Below, piece by piece: positions 49,564 to 59,109 of a DNA stretch of 64,000 nt (positions are counted from its first letter, which is position 1; every line of letters starts with the position of its first letter). The stretch lies in contig CAJXVC010000001.1 of the NCBI GenBank assembly GCA_913060975.1, positions 124,001 through 188,000 on the forward strand. The letters are read 5' to 3'. Position numbers and translations under genes: made by a program. The notes below the pieces were generated by a model. It did no database searches. It saw only the letters and a list, made by a program, of their open reading frames with translations, and was not told the DNA's origin. Source of the stretch: an uncultured Gammaproteobacteria bacterium. Lineage in GTDB: Bacteria > Pseudomonadota > Gammaproteobacteria > Pseudomonadales > Pseudohongiellaceae.

Positions 49564-51171
49564 TCAGGGGTTCGCTATAGGCTGGGCAACTCGAAGATTG
49601 TCGCCCGGATAGATGATGTCGTTGGCACTAAGATCATTCCAGTTTAGTAGCTCGGCAAGTGGGACGTCGAAACGGCGCGCAATAGTAGCCAGAGTATCAC
49701 CGCGGCGAATACGGTAAGTTTGGGGGCTATTGCCCGGCGTGGATGCTTGCGCCAATGCGGATCTGGGTGCGTCGTTGGCAAAGCTCAGATCAAGTTCCTG
49801 ACCAGGCATTAGCAAGGCATCACCGTTCAGGCCATTGTGTCGGGTGATATCCGCGACACTAAGGGCAAAGCGTCGGGCGATTGACCACAAATTATCACCG
49901 CGTCTTATAGTATAGGTCGCTGGCGCGGATTCGATGCTTCGCTGCCTGCTCAATTGGGGTGGCGTACCGACGATCTGGCCGCTGCCACCGTCGCGAGGAA
50001 TGAGTAGCGGGTCTCCTGCGACAATCAACGAGCCGCGTAAATTATTGACCTGACGCAGCACATCTACGGTAGTACTGAATCTGCTGGCGATGGCGCCAAG
50101 TGTGTCACCTGACTGGATTTCATAATGATCCCAGGTCATCAGCGAGCTTAGATCGACTTTACTCAGCGCGGCTTGCAGGGTTGCTGCATTGTCAATTGGC
50201 AGATAAAGGTGTTGCGGTGTGTCCGGGTGGGTAGCCCACTGCCGGTATCCGGCATTGAGCATACGCAGTGTGTCGATATCTATCTCGGCCAACCGTGCAG
50301 CCTCGGCGAGTTCAATCTGGGTGCCCAATTCAATGCGAGCCAGTTGGTTTTCATTAGCAAGTTCTGGCAATTCGACAGCGTATTGTTCGGCGTTGGCGAT
50401 AATAGCAGCCACTGCCAAAATACGCGGGATATGCACTCGAGTCTCATTGGCTAGAGGCAGTTCCCAAAAATCGATACCCGCTTCGAGGCTCTGTCCGCTG
50501 CGACGAATGGCGCGGCGTAAATTTCCGCCGCCAGTGTTGTAGGCGGCCAGGGTCAGCAACCAATCGTTGTCGAATTGATTATGCAACACTTGCAGGAAAT
50601 CCAGGGCAGCAGTCGTCGACGCCAGCGGGTCGCGGCGACCGTCGTACCACCAATCTTCCTGCAAGCCGTAGCGCTGGCCTGTATTACTGACAATTTGCCA
50701 CAAGCCGACCGCGCCTTCGCCTGATGCGGCGTTAGGATTAAACGTACTCTCAACCACCGGCAAGAGGGCAATCTCGAGCGGCATCTCCCGCGCTTCCAGC
50801 TCTTCGACAATGCTGAACAGGAATGGTTGTGCTCTTGCTGTGACTATTTCAAAAAAGCGTGGGTCGGACAGATAGTTATCGATATGCTCCAGGACGTTGG
50901 GATGGTCGTAAAAGTCCTGAAGAGCAAAACCGCTCTGCATTCGGCCCCAGAGATCGACTGGTGCGGTAATGGTCGGGGTAATCAGTTCGGGGCTGCGGAG
51001 CGCAACTGCTTGAGTGCGGTTGGCTGATGCGGCTGGACTGTTGCTGGTGCGACGATCGGAGTCAGTAGCGGAATCTGGCGGGACAGTCTGACAAGCGGCA
51101 AGAATGAGATTAAGTCCGGTAACAAGGCAGATTCGCCGCAACCGGTGGCGGTAATAGTTTAGAGTTGTCAT
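49564..51171 (-). CDS. mltD: Membrane-bound lytic murein transglycosylase D
   Basis: 535 aa lipoprotein: LNLILAACQT supplies the lipobox. The SLT catalytic domain has the Glu in LLPVVESTFNPNA, then GAVGLWQIV and LLTLAAYNTGGGNLRRAI. Three LysM peptidoglycan-binding domains follow (YEIQSGDTLGAIA, YTIRRGDNLWSIA, YRIRRGDTLATIA). Cleaves glycan strands at the outer-membrane side of the wall. It starts 1 nt after the gloB stop, so translation is probably coupled; mltD beside gloB is also the E. coli order. Confidence 0.96.
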   Translation of the reverse strand: MTTLNYYRHRLRRICLVTGLNLILAACQTVPPDSATDSDRRTSNSPAASANRTQAVALRSPELITPTITAPVDLWGRMQSGFALQDFYDHPNVLEHIDNYLSDPRFFEIVTARAQPFLFSIVEELEAREMPLEIALLPVVESTFNPNAASGEGAVGLWQIVSNTGQRYGLQEDWWYDGRRDPLASTTAALDFLQVLHNQFDNDWLLTLAAYNTGGGNLRRAIRRSGQSLEAGIDFWELPLANETRVHIPRILAVAAIIANAEQYAVELPELANENQLARIELGTQIELAEAARLAEIDIDTLRMLNAGYRQWATHPDTPQHLYLPIDNAATLQAALSKVDLSSLMTWDHYEIQSGDTLGAIASRFSTTVDVLRQVNNLRGSLIVAGDPLLIPRDGGSGQIVGTPPQLSRQRSIESAPATYTIRRGDNLWSIARRFALSVADITRHNGLNGDALLMPGQELDLSFANDAPRSALAQASTPGNSPQTYRIRRGDTLATIARRFDVPLAELLNWNDLSANDIIYPGDNLRVAQPIANP

Positions 51172-51172
51172 T

Positions 51173-51949
51173 TTAAAAATTATCTTTCCAGCGGCGTACG
51201 GCCGCGAATACTTCTACTTTAGTATCGACAGCGTGACCGGCATATTGTTCCGCAGCAGCCTTGATTGAAGGTGTTGCGCAACGCATGAATGGGTTGGTGG
51301 CAAACTCGAGTGTGAGATTGGAAGGTAGCGTAGGTTTGTCAGCATTGCGCTTTGCCTGCTCAGTTTGTACTCGCACTAACAAATCCTGATTGTCTGGCTC
51401 TACTGCGCTGGCAAAACGTAAATTGGCCAGCGTGTATTCATGGGTGCAGTAAACTTGCGTCGCAGCGGGCAGGGCGGCCAATTTCTCCAGCGAAGCGAGC
51501 ATGGTTTCTGGTGTGCCTTCGAACAGGCGACCACAACCGGCAGCAAAAAGTGTATCGCCGCAAAATAGAATGGGAGTCGTATTCGAGTCGGAAAAATAGG
51601 CGATATGGTCGAGAGTGTGACCCGGCACCTCAATGACGGAAAAATCCAGGCCGAACACTTCTATGCGCTGGCCTTCCTGCAAGCGTTGGGTAATGCCCTG
51701 AATACGCTCGTTCATCGGTCCGTAGACAGCGGGTGAGTAGCGCTGGGTCAATTCGGCAATGCCGCCAGTATGATCAGGATGATGGTGTGTAATCAGGATG
51801 TCGGTCAGGGCCAGATTATTTGCCGTGAGGTAGTCAATCACCGGGGTCGCATCACCCGGATCAACCACGCAAGCACGCTCTTCTGACGCGTCGATTAGCG
51901 TCCAGATGTAATTGTCGCTGAAGGCTGGAATTGGATGTATTTTCAACAT
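51173..51949 (-). CDS. gloB: Hydroxyacylglutathione hydrolase (glyoxalase II)
   Basis: 258 aa metallo-beta-lactamase-fold enzyme that hydrolyses S-lactoylglutathione, the last step of methylglyoxal detoxification. The binuclear metal motif THHHPDHTGG, plus EVPGHTLDHIAY, FCGDTLFAAGCGR and THEYTLANLRFA (metal and substrate residues), are all present. First gene of the leftward operon and divergent from yafS. Confidence 0.97.
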   Translation of the reverse strand: MLKIHPIPAFSDNYIWTLIDASEERACVVDPGDATPVIDYLTANNLALTDILITHHHPDHTGGIAELTQRYSPAVYGPMNERIQGITQRLQEGQRIEVFGLDFSVIEVPGHTLDHIAYFSDSNTTPILFCGDTLFAAGCGRLFEGTPETMLASLEKLAALPAATQVYCTHEYTLANLRFASAVEPDNQDLLVRVQTEQAKRNADKPTLPSNLTLEFATNPFMRCATPSIKAAAEQYAGHAVDTKVEVFAAVRRWKDNF

Positions 51950-52120
51950 GATAGATTGTACTGTGCTTGCCTGTCAGATAATGGGGCCAAACCCGACATC
52001 ATATAGAGAATACTTGCTATTTCAAGCCGTTACGTCGCATTTGGAGGCTTCATCTGGCTTCCAAACCAGTGGGGCGTTACAATCTGCTCATCACTCCAAA
52101 CGGCCTGCTTTGACACTCCA

Positions 52121-52915
52121 ATGAACCTGTTTTCCAAACATGAGACCCGACGCCGGATTCTGAGAGGTCTGGATGACAGTGACATGTTGCAGATGTTGGT
52201 GGGCCAGTGGTTGCAATCGCCCCAGGGAGCCCAGGTGCTGGCGGCGGAGCAGGCGCTGGTGAGCCCCATTGTCAGCCGACTCTTTGGCTATCATATTCTG
52301 CAGGTGGGCTGTCATGAGGATTATTCCCTGATTGAAGACAGCCCGGTCGGGCATAAAATCATATTTTCTCCTTCCTGGCGGCCTGGTGAACAACAGGCGG
52401 TGGCTGATAACGAAGAACTACCGCTGGCCGCTGATAGCATGGACGTAGTCGTTGTACACCATGCGCTGGATTTTACCGAAGACAGCCACCGATTATTGCG
52501 CGAGGTGACTCGGGTCCTGCGTCCGGGCGGCCATATGCTCATTGTCGGCTTTAACCCGCTTAGTACGTGGGGGCTATGGAAGTATTGCAAGCGTCGGGTG
52601 AATATTCCCTGGCGGGGGCGCTTTATTTCGCGCGGTCGCCTATCTGATTGGCTGCAACTACTCGACCTGCAAGTTGAAAAATTCAATTATGGCCTACACT
52701 TTCCGCCATTGGCTATTGCTCGGTTGCTCAAACATGCCGGGCGTTTCGAAAATCTTGGTACAAGACTAAACAGTCCGTTTGGTGGCGCCTATGTCGTGCA
52801 ATGCATCAAACAGGTAGCGCCAATCACGCCGATTCGACCTCGCTGGCAGCCGATTCCAGTGCGCCCAGCGGCATTTCCGGCCACCGAAAATGTACGGGCC
52901 AAGCGTCTCCACTAG
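52121..52915 (+). CDS. yafS: SAM-dependent methyltransferase, YafS type
   Basis: 264 aa class I methyltransferase. Motif I is degenerate (LQVGCHEDYSLI) but the later motifs are typical: VVVHHALDFTEDSHRLLREVTRVLRPGGHMLIVGFNPLS (key parts: HHALDF, LRPGG, GFNP). Position between gloB and rnhA-dnaQ reproduces the E. coli order around yafS. Substrate unknown. The weak motif I leaves some doubt about SAM binding. Confidence 0.85.
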   Translation: MNLFSKHETRRRILRGLDDSDMLQMLVGQWLQSPQGAQVLAAEQALVSPIVSRLFGYHILQVGCHEDYSLIEDSPVGHKIIFSPSWRPGEQQAVADNEELPLAADSMDVVVVHHALDFTEDSHRLLREVTRVLRPGGHMLIVGFNPLSTWGLWKYCKRRVNIPWRGRFISRGRLSDWLQLLDLQVEKFNYGLHFPPLAIARLLKHAGRFENLGTRLNSPFGGAYVVQCIKQVAPITPIRPRWQPIPVRPAAFPATENVRAKRLH

Positions 52916-53047
52916 CCAGCAATACAATTACTCACTGTGCTCGACAACAGCACGCAAGGAAGCGGACAGATATCACAATGCGATATACACAAGGAAGGCT
53001 CTTCGATTTACTGAATTCGCTCCAGCGACAACCCGGGGGATGGTCTC

Positions 53048-53479
53048 ATGGTTGTTGAGATGTTTACCGATGGGGCTTGTCGCGGTAATCCTGGCAAGGG
53101 AGGTTGGGGCGTATTGCTGCGCTATGGCGATGTCGAGAAAACCTTGCATGGCGGAGAGGCCATGACGACAAATAACCGTATGGAATTAAAAGCCGTCATC
53201 AAAGGGCTCGAAGCACTGACCAAGCCTTGTGAAGTAAAAGTGACCACCGACTCCAAATATGTGCTGGGCGGGATCACCGAATGGTTACCCAACTGGAAGC
53301 GTCGCAATTGGAAAACAGCGAGCAAGAAACCAGTGCAGAATGTTGAACTCTGGAAGGAGCTGGATGCTCTGGTTCAACAACACAAGATCGACTGGAATTG
53401 GGTTAAGGGGCACAGTGGTCATCGTGAAAACGAGATTGCTGATGCGTTGGCTAATCAGGGAATTGATGAGCTCGAATAA
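53048..53479 (+). CDS. rnhA: Ribonuclease HI
   Basis: 143 aa. Removes RNA from RNA/DNA hybrids. The catalytic carboxylates appear as Asp8 ([11 protein letters not shown]), Glu46 (NNRMELKAV), Asp68 (TTDSKYV) and an Asp in ENEIADALA, with His in KGHSGH. GGGGG lies upstream of ATG 53048. Paired with dnaQ 50 nt downstream. Confidence 0.98.
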   Translation: MVVEMFTDGACRGNPGKGGWGVLLRYGDVEKTLHGGEAMTTNNRMELKAVIKGLEALTKPCEVKVTTDSKYVLGGITEWLPNWKRRNWKTASKKPVQNVELWKELDALVQQHKIDWNWVKGHSGHRENEIADALANQGIDELE

Positions 53480-53529
53480 TCATTGTGTTCGTCTATATAA
53501 GATAGACCAAACAGGATAGTGAAACAGGC

Positions 53530-54282
53530 ATGCGACAAATAGTACTTGATACAGAAACTACCGGTCTGGATCCGCAGCAAGGTCATCGTGTCATCGAGAT
53601 TGGCTGTGTTGAAATTGAAAACCGCAAGTTGACCGGAAATCATTATCACTGCTATCTGAACCCTGATCGGGATATAGACGAAGCAGCAGTGGAAGTCCAT
53701 GGCATTACCAGTCAATTCTTAGCTGACAAGCCACGGTTTAAAAAAGTCGAGCAAGAATTCCTCGATTTTGTAAAAGGCGCAGAATTAGTGATTCACAATG
53801 CGCCATTTGATATTGGCTTCCTCAATGCTGAATTAAAACGGGTTAACTCCAAAGTCGAGTCGATGGGCGCGATATGCTCGGTGCTCGATACTTTGCAATT
53901 AGCGCGTGAAAAACACCCCGGTCAACGCAACAATCTCGATGCGCTATGCAAGCGTTACGGTATCGATAATACGCAGCGGGATTTGCATGGTGCATTGCTG
54001 GATGCGGAAATTCTCGCCGATGTTTATCTGACAATGACCAGTGGTCAATCCAGTTTGTCGTTACGCGAAGAGCCCAGTCACGATTCCGGGGCGAATCAGC
54101 AGATACGCGAGATCGACCCTAATCGTCCACCACTGGCAATCCGAACTGCGACGGCAGAGGAATTGAAGCTACACGAACAACGTCTGGCGGCAATCGATTC
54201 CAGTAGCGAAAATGGCTGCTTGTGGTTGCAGTTGGATAATGATTCTGACAATGGCGATGCGGCGGCAACTGCCGGTGACTAG
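53530..54282 (+). CDS. dnaQ: DNA polymerase III epsilon subunit
   Basis: 250 aa proofreading 3'-5' exonuclease of the replicative polymerase. Exo I motif LDTETTGLD holds Asp7 and Glu9. Exo II is VIHNAPFDIGFLN and Exo III HGALLDAEILADVYL. The C-terminal part after about residue 190 is the flexible tail that binds the alpha subunit. Confidence 0.97.
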   Translation: MRQIVLDTETTGLDPQQGHRVIEIGCVEIENRKLTGNHYHCYLNPDRDIDEAAVEVHGITSQFLADKPRFKKVEQEFLDFVKGAELVIHNAPFDIGFLNAELKRVNSKVESMGAICSVLDTLQLAREKHPGQRNNLDALCKRYGIDNTQRDLHGALLDAEILADVYLTMTSGQSSLSLREEPSHDSGANQQIREIDPNRPPLAIRTATAEELKLHEQRLAAIDSSSENGCLWLQLDNDSDNGDAAATAGD

Positions 54283-54303
54283 CTGTCTGGTCGTAGAGCT
54301 TTC

Positions 54304-55125
54304 ATGATGACGCGACGGCATTTCATCCTTAGTCCGGATCATATTCAGTCTGGTGATCAGCTTATATTGATCTATCAGGGCAACCTGCTTACTCGCGGTG
54401 ATGATTATCTCTGGCAAGCCGCAGATGTGGTTGCGCATTTACAGGTAAATACGCAGTTACATTTGATCGATGAGCAGAACAATAACTTGTTCGCAGCGCA
54501 CATTGACGAAGACGTCGTTGCAGGGCTTGATGCAGAGCAGCGCAGTTTGCGCGGTTTGGTATTCTCAGGAAACGACACAGCACTGATTGACGCAGGCAAG
54601 GCAAATCAGGTGCTTGACTGGTATCGCGCGCATCGCTTCTGCGGTGCTTGTGGTTCTCCAACCGAAGCAGTACTGGCGCAACGGGCAGTATTTTGCTCGC
54701 ACTGTGAGAAACAGTATTTTCCGCGCATTAACCCCTGCATAATTGTTCTTGTCACCAAAGGGCGTGAAGTTCTATTGGCGCATCATTCACGCTACCAAAG
54801 CAAATACTATAGTTGTCTGGCCGGCTTTATTGAGATGGGCGAAACAGCAGAACAAACGGTACAACGAGAAGTAATGGAAGAAGTGAATGTCAGTGTCGAC
54901 AACATCCGCTATGTGAGTAGTCAGTCCTGGCCATTCCCATCGCAGCTCATGCTGGGATTCTTTGCCGACTATAATGGCGGCGACGTCGTACCGGATGGAG
55001 TAGAAATCGAGGATGCCAAATGGTTCGACGTTGCACAGTTGCCGCAACATCCATCAGCCGGGATCAGTGTCGCCGGGCAATTGATTCGCCGGTACGCTGA
55101 ACTTGTAGCGTCTGGCAAATTTTGA
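54304..55125 (+). CDS. nudC: NAD+ diphosphatase NudC
   Basis: 273 aa. Zinc ribbon CGACGSPT ... CSHC, then the Nudix box beginning GFIEMGET with REVMEEVNV, and the NudC-specific SQSWPFPSQLM segment. Family members split NAD(H) into NMN(H) and AMP and remove NAD caps from RNA. The start may be either ATG 54304 or ATG 54307. Downstream of dnaQ by 21 nt, likely co-transcribed. Confidence 0.95.
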   Translation: MMTRRHFILSPDHIQSGDQLILIYQGNLLTRGDDYLWQAADVVAHLQVNTQLHLIDEQNNNLFAAHIDEDVVAGLDAEQRSLRGLVFSGNDTALIDAGKANQVLDWYRAHRFCGACGSPTEAVLAQRAVFCSHCEKQYFPRINPCIIVLVTKGREVLLAHHSRYQSKYYSCLAGFIEMGETAEQTVQREVMEEVNVSVDNIRYVSSQSWPFPSQLMLGFFADYNGGDVVPDGVEIEDAKWFDVAQLPQHPSAGISVAGQLIRRYAELVASGKF

Positions 55126-55210
55126 ATAACAATGTACAGGCAGGCAAAATGCCTGCTGCTTCGCTGCTCTTATGATTGCGCGAAGCTTGTCTTAACAAGG
55201 AGATTTCCAA

Positions 55211-56281
55211 TTGGAATATTTGATTGACTACGGCCTGTTTCTGGCGAAGACCGCGACCATTGTGTTCGCAATCATTCTTATTTTGGGTGCCATTGCATCG
55301 GCCGGACAGCGACAACGCAAGGACGGCAAGAAAGGGTCGCTGAAGATAACAGAATTAAACAGTCACTATGAAGATATTCGTGATGATTTGCGCCAAGAGG
55401 TGTTGAGTAAGGAAGAATACAAGCAACTGCAAAAACAGGAGAAGAAAGCAGAGAAGGCAGAACGCAAGGCTGAAAAGCAGGCCGTCAAGCAGGCTGATTC
55501 TGACGCTGAGTTGGCAGTTGAACGCAAACCGAGAACATATGTATTGAACTTCAAAGGCAACATCGGTGCCGATGCTGTGGCGTCGCTGCGCGAAGAGATT
55601 ACCGCCGTGCTGTCTTTGGCTGAAATATCCGACTCCGTCATGTTACGACTGGAAAGTCCAGGCGGCATGGTGCATGCCTACGGATTGGCGTCATCACAAT
55701 TAGTGCGCATCAAGAACCAGCAGATCCCGCTGACGATTTGCGTCGACAAAGTGGCGGCCAGTGGCGGTTATATGATGGCTTGTTTGGCCGACAAATTGGT
55801 GGCCGCGCCATTCTCTATTATCGGATCTATCGGTGTGCTGATTCAGATGCCTAATTTTCATCGCATTTTAAAGAAGAATGATGTCGATTTCGAAATGATC
55901 AGTGCCGGTGAATACAAACGCACATTGAGTACGTTTGGCGAGGTCACGCAGAAAGGGCGTGATAAAGCTCAGGAAGATGTCGAGTCGATTCATCAAATTT
56001 TCAAAACCTGGGTGAAAGACTATCGGCCGAGCATTGATATCGACAAGATTGCTACCGGTGAAACCTGGTTGGGTACACAGGCCAAGGAGCGTTACATGGT
56101 TGATGAAATCAAGACCAGTGACGAATGTATTCTCGAGGCTTGCAAAACCAGTGATGTATTCGAAGTAGAGTACGAGTTCAAAAAATCACTGCAAGAGAAA
56201 CTTGGTAATGCCGCGTCGGCGGTCGTCGATAGCCTTTACAACCGTTTCATAGCAGAACCGAACAACGATAAGTATCAGTAA
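55211..56281 (+). CDS. sohB: Inner-membrane S49 protease SohB
   Basis: 356 aa. TTG 55211 is the start: AAGGAG lies 8-9 nt upstream and the protein begins directly at the N-terminal membrane segment. A long Lys/Glu-rich cytoplasmic or periplasmic linker (residues about 50-110, coiled-coil-like) leads to the S49 domain, with LRLESPGGMVHAYGLA and the catalytic Ser in DKVAASGGYMMA. GSIGVLIQMPNF and AGEYKRTLS match the SohB/SppA signature. Function of SohB is poorly defined. Confidence 0.94.
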   Translation: MEYLIDYGLFLAKTATIVFAIILILGAIASAGQRQRKDGKKGSLKITELNSHYEDIRDDLRQEVLSKEEYKQLQKQEKKAEKAERKAEKQAVKQADSDAELAVERKPRTYVLNFKGNIGADAVASLREEITAVLSLAEISDSVMLRLESPGGMVHAYGLASSQLVRIKNQQIPLTICVDKVAASGGYMMACLADKLVAAPFSIIGSIGVLIQMPNFHRILKKNDVDFEMISAGEYKRTLSTFGEVTQKGRDKAQEDVESIHQIFKTWVKDYRPSIDIDKIATGETWLGTQAKERYMVDEIKTSDECILEACKTSDVFEVEYEFKKSLQEKLGNAASAVVDSLYNRFIAEPNNDKYQ

Positions 56282-56328
56282 GACAGAGCTGGATTAATCA
56301 TAGAATCAGAGTAACAGGGAGAACAGTC

Positions 56329-57324
56329 TTGAGTATTTATAAGGCCTATCAAGTCGAGGAAATAAGCGAGAAAAACTTCGCAGGAAAAGTTGTGGAGCTT
56401 GATACTAATGACTTGCCAGCAGGGGATGTGCTGGTTCGGGTTCAATACTCTTCATTGAATTTCAAGGATGCCCTGTCAGCCAGTGGCAACAAGGGCGTGA
56501 CACGAAACTTTCCACATACCCCTGGCATTGATGCGGCCGGTATTGTGATTGAGTCGACTTCTGCGGATATAGAGGTAGGCGCCGAGGTCATTATCACTGG
56601 TTACGATCTGGGCATGAATACAGCTGGCGGTTTTGGTCAGTTTGTTCGAGTACCTGCAAACTGGATTGTCCACAAGCCGACTGACCTGACGCTTTACGAG
56701 TCTATGGTATTGGGTACGGCAGGCTTTACAGCGGCGCTTTGTGTAGACAAGTTGATTGGCGCAGGACTGCATTCTGAGCAGGGTGAGGTATTGGTCACTG
56801 GAGCCACCGGTGGCGTCGGCAGCATCGCGATTAGCTTGCTGCACAAGCTTGGCTATAGCGTTACCGCCAGTACCGGCAAGAGCGAAGCAGAAGGCTGGCT
56901 AAAAGAGCTGGGTGCCAGCAACGTCATCGCCAGGCAAGAGTTGTCCGAGCCGAGCACGCGGCCGCTTTTAAAAGAGCAGTGGGCGGGTGTTGTTGATTGT
57001 GTTGGCGGGCATACACTGTTTAATGCCATCAAGTCTTTGCAATATGGAGCCAGTGCTGCTGCGTGTGGTTTGACCGAGTCGACTGATCTTCCCGCGACGG
57101 TCCTTCCCTTCATTCTTCGCGGCGTCAATTTGCTCGGTGTGGATTCAGTCGAGCTCCCTTTGGCGCGCAAGCGATTTGTCTGGGAATTGCTGGGCACATC
57201 CTGGAAACTTGAAGGACTCAGTGACGTGGCTGTGGATATCAAGCTTGATGACTTGTCACGCTGCTTGCCAGAATTGCTGCAGGGCAAAGCACGTGGACGT
57301 TATGTGTTGAGCCTGGGCGACTAG
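56329..57324 (+). CDS. AcuI/YhdH-type NADPH oxidoreductase (acrylyl-CoA reductase family)
   Basis: 331 aa medium-chain reductase. YSSLNFKDALSASGNKGVTRNFPHTPGIDAAG and TGYDLGMNTAGGFGQFVRVPA are typical of the YhdH/AcuI group; the cofactor motif is TGATGGVGSIAIS. Relatives reduce acryloyl-CoA to propionyl-CoA, part of DMSP/acrylate use or acrylate detoxification. It lacks the zinc ligands of alcohol dehydrogenases. TTG 56329 with GGGAG about 9 nt upstream is the start. No DMSP genes are nearby, so general detoxification is as likely. Confidence 0.9.
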   Translation: MSIYKAYQVEEISEKNFAGKVVELDTNDLPAGDVLVRVQYSSLNFKDALSASGNKGVTRNFPHTPGIDAAGIVIESTSADIEVGAEVIITGYDLGMNTAGGFGQFVRVPANWIVHKPTDLTLYESMVLGTAGFTAALCVDKLIGAGLHSEQGEVLVTGATGGVGSIAISLLHKLGYSVTASTGKSEAEGWLKELGASNVIARQELSEPSTRPLLKEQWAGVVDCVGGHTLFNAIKSLQYGASAAACGLTESTDLPATVLPFILRGVNLLGVDSVELPLARKRFVWELLGTSWKLEGLSDVAVDIKLDDLSRCLPELLQGKARGRYVLSLGD

Positions 57325-57419
57325 GTCAACCGCGCACTGACGCGAAGCAGCAACAAGCATGTGGGGAGCAAAAGCAATGTGAGAGTGAGGCGCGAATACT
57401 TCGCCAACTAAGCGAAGAT

Positions 57420-58580
57420 CTAGTCGCGCCGCAAGCGGCTATTGGTGGCAATCGGTGTGGGGCAGTACATAACCACGATGTAGGACGACACCAGAAATGT
57501 CACGACCGCTGCCGCCTGAATAGTCAGCGATGCTTGTTCACCGATGACATTGGATTGTACAGCGACAAAGGCGATCAATAAGGAAAATTCACTGATCTGT
57601 CCCAGTCTTAATCCGGCATCCCAGGCCAGTCTGTTGCGCTCGCTAAACCGCAACAGGAAATACCGGAAAATAAGTGGCTTCAAACTCAGGGCCAGCAGTG
57701 CCAATACCATGGCGGGCAAGAATATTTCGCCGAGTAAATTGATATTGAACTGTGCGCCTAACGAGAAGAAGAACAGGATCAGGAAAAAGTCGCGCAGTGG
57801 TTTCAGGCTCTGGGAAATAAACAGGGCAATGGGGCTTGTGGCCAGTGAAACGCCTGCAACAAAGGCACCAATTTCGGCAGATAATTCCATCCAGGACGCC
57901 AGTGCGCTGACGCCCAGGCACCAACCAATAGCCAGCAGAAAGATATATTCCTTGAAATGATCAAACCTGGCGATCAACGCAACCAGCACATAGCGGGTCG
58001 TGAAGTAGGCGAACGCCAGTAGTACCGGAAAGGCCAACAGGACTCGTAAGGCATGGGTTTCTTCAATGCTGCCGCTGTCGAGAAAAGCAATCAGGAATAT
58101 GGCCAAAAAATCCTGTAACAGGAGGATGCCAACCATCAACTCACCCATATGCTTCTGATGCAATACCGTCGTTGGCAGTAATTTGATGCCGATGATCGTG
58201 CTCGAAAACACCATGCTGAAGCCGATAACCAGACTTTCTATGCGCGTGAATGAGAACAAAAGCCCGGTGCTGTAACCCAGCAGGAAAAACGCGACGGCAC
58301 TGGCCAAGGTCACCAGAAAAGTTTTCTTGAGTGTGACGAAAAGCTTGCTGGGCTGCATGTCCAGGCCTAGCAAGAAGAGCAGGAAGATGATGCCGAACTC
58401 GGCAATGTCTGCCAGCAGTGAGGCTTCCGACACATAGCCTAATCCATAAGGCCCCAGCAAGACGCCCAAAAAGATATAGGCAACCAGCAAAGGCTGCTTT
58501 AAAAACAGGGCGACAGTGGACAGCAATGCTGCGCCACTGAAGATGAGGAAAAAGGAAAAGAGTAGGGAATCAGGTTCCAT
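57420..58580 (-). CDS. Kef-type cation:proton antiporter, membrane domain only
   Basis: 386 aa with about 12 membrane segments of the CPA2 (KefB/C-like) fold: LLFLLGLDMQPSKLF, GFSMVFSSTIIGIKLL, LLLQDFLAIFLI with the conserved Gln-Asp, and SAEIGAFVAGVSLATSP. There is no C-terminal RCK/TrkA-N nucleotide-binding domain, so it is half the size of KefB/C. This short form is common and may work alone or with a separate regulator. Substrate probably K+ or Na+ against H+. Confidence 0.88.
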   Translation of the reverse strand: MEPDSLLFSFFLIFSGAALLSTVALFLKQPLLVAYIFLGVLLGPYGLGYVSEASLLADIAEFGIIFLLFLLGLDMQPSKLFVTLKKTFLVTLASAVAFFLLGYSTGLLFSFTRIESLVIGFSMVFSSTIIGIKLLPTTVLHQKHMGELMVGILLLQDFLAIFLIAFLDSGSIEETHALRVLLAFPVLLAFAYFTTRYVLVALIARFDHFKEYIFLLAIGWCLGVSALASWMELSAEIGAFVAGVSLATSPIALFISQSLKPLRDFFLILFFFSLGAQFNINLLGEIFLPAMVLALLALSLKPLIFRYFLLRFSERNRLAWDAGLRLGQISEFSLLIAFVAVQSNVIGEQASLTIQAAAVVTFLVSSYIVVMYCPTPIATNSRLRRD

Positions 58581-58608
58581 AGGCGCCTGTTGTGCAGGTC
58601 AAGACCAA

Positions 58609-59109
58609 CTAGCGGCGCCTGAACAAAGGTGTGGGCTCGACGACACTAGCCTGATAACCGGTGTGAAAATCATTGAACGCCTGCAAACACGCTTCCGCAT
58701 CCTGATCATGGCGCAGAGCAAACGCATCGAAACCGCAGCGTGACATGAAATAAATCTGATCGCGCAGGACATCACCAATGGCGCGAATTTCACCTTGATA
58801 GCCGAATTTTTCGCGTAGTTCACGGGCCTTGCTGTAGGCACGGCCATCGGAAAATACCGGGAAATTCAAAGCAATAATCGGCATGTCATTCAACAGATCA
58901 CCGATATCGTTAACGTCTTCATCGCTATCCAGCCAGAGCGCTTTCTCGCCATAATAGTCTTGTAGCTCGTTGCCGTAGAACTTCCAGAATTTCAAAGGTG
59001 CGATGAAGTTTTTACCAGGCACTGTCGTCAGCACTTCCGGCCCGGTGGCTTCTTTCAAGACGGACCAGTGGTCGTCGACAATTTCCCCGTTTCTAATCAG
59101 CTTTGGCAT
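58609..59109 (-). CDS. DUF934 protein linked to sulfite reductase
   Basis: 166 aa from ATG 59109, with AAGGAG about 9 nt upstream. The frame stays open to 59199 but inside the reductase gene. The body has the DUF934 hallmarks (LPNDxD-like DSDEDVNDIGDLL, FPVFSDGRAYSKARELRE, GEIRAIGDVLRDQ). It overlaps the 3' end of the reductase gene by 17 nt, so translation is coupled. Members of DUF934 nearly always accompany siroheme sulfite reductases, but the molecular role is unknown. Confidence 0.93.
   Translation of the reverse strand: MPKLIRNGEIVDDHWSVLKEATGPEVLTTVPGKNFIAPLKFWKFYGNELQDYYGEKALWLDSDEDVNDIGDLLNDMPIIALNFPVFSDGRAYSKARELREKFGYQGEIRAIGDVLRDQIYFMSRCGFDAFALRHDQDAEACLQAFNDFHTGYQASVVEPTPLFRRR

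Noticed and set aside
57420..58580. Truncated KefB/C pseudogene
   Set aside because: The membrane domain is complete with intact start and stop, and short antiporters without an RCK domain are common.
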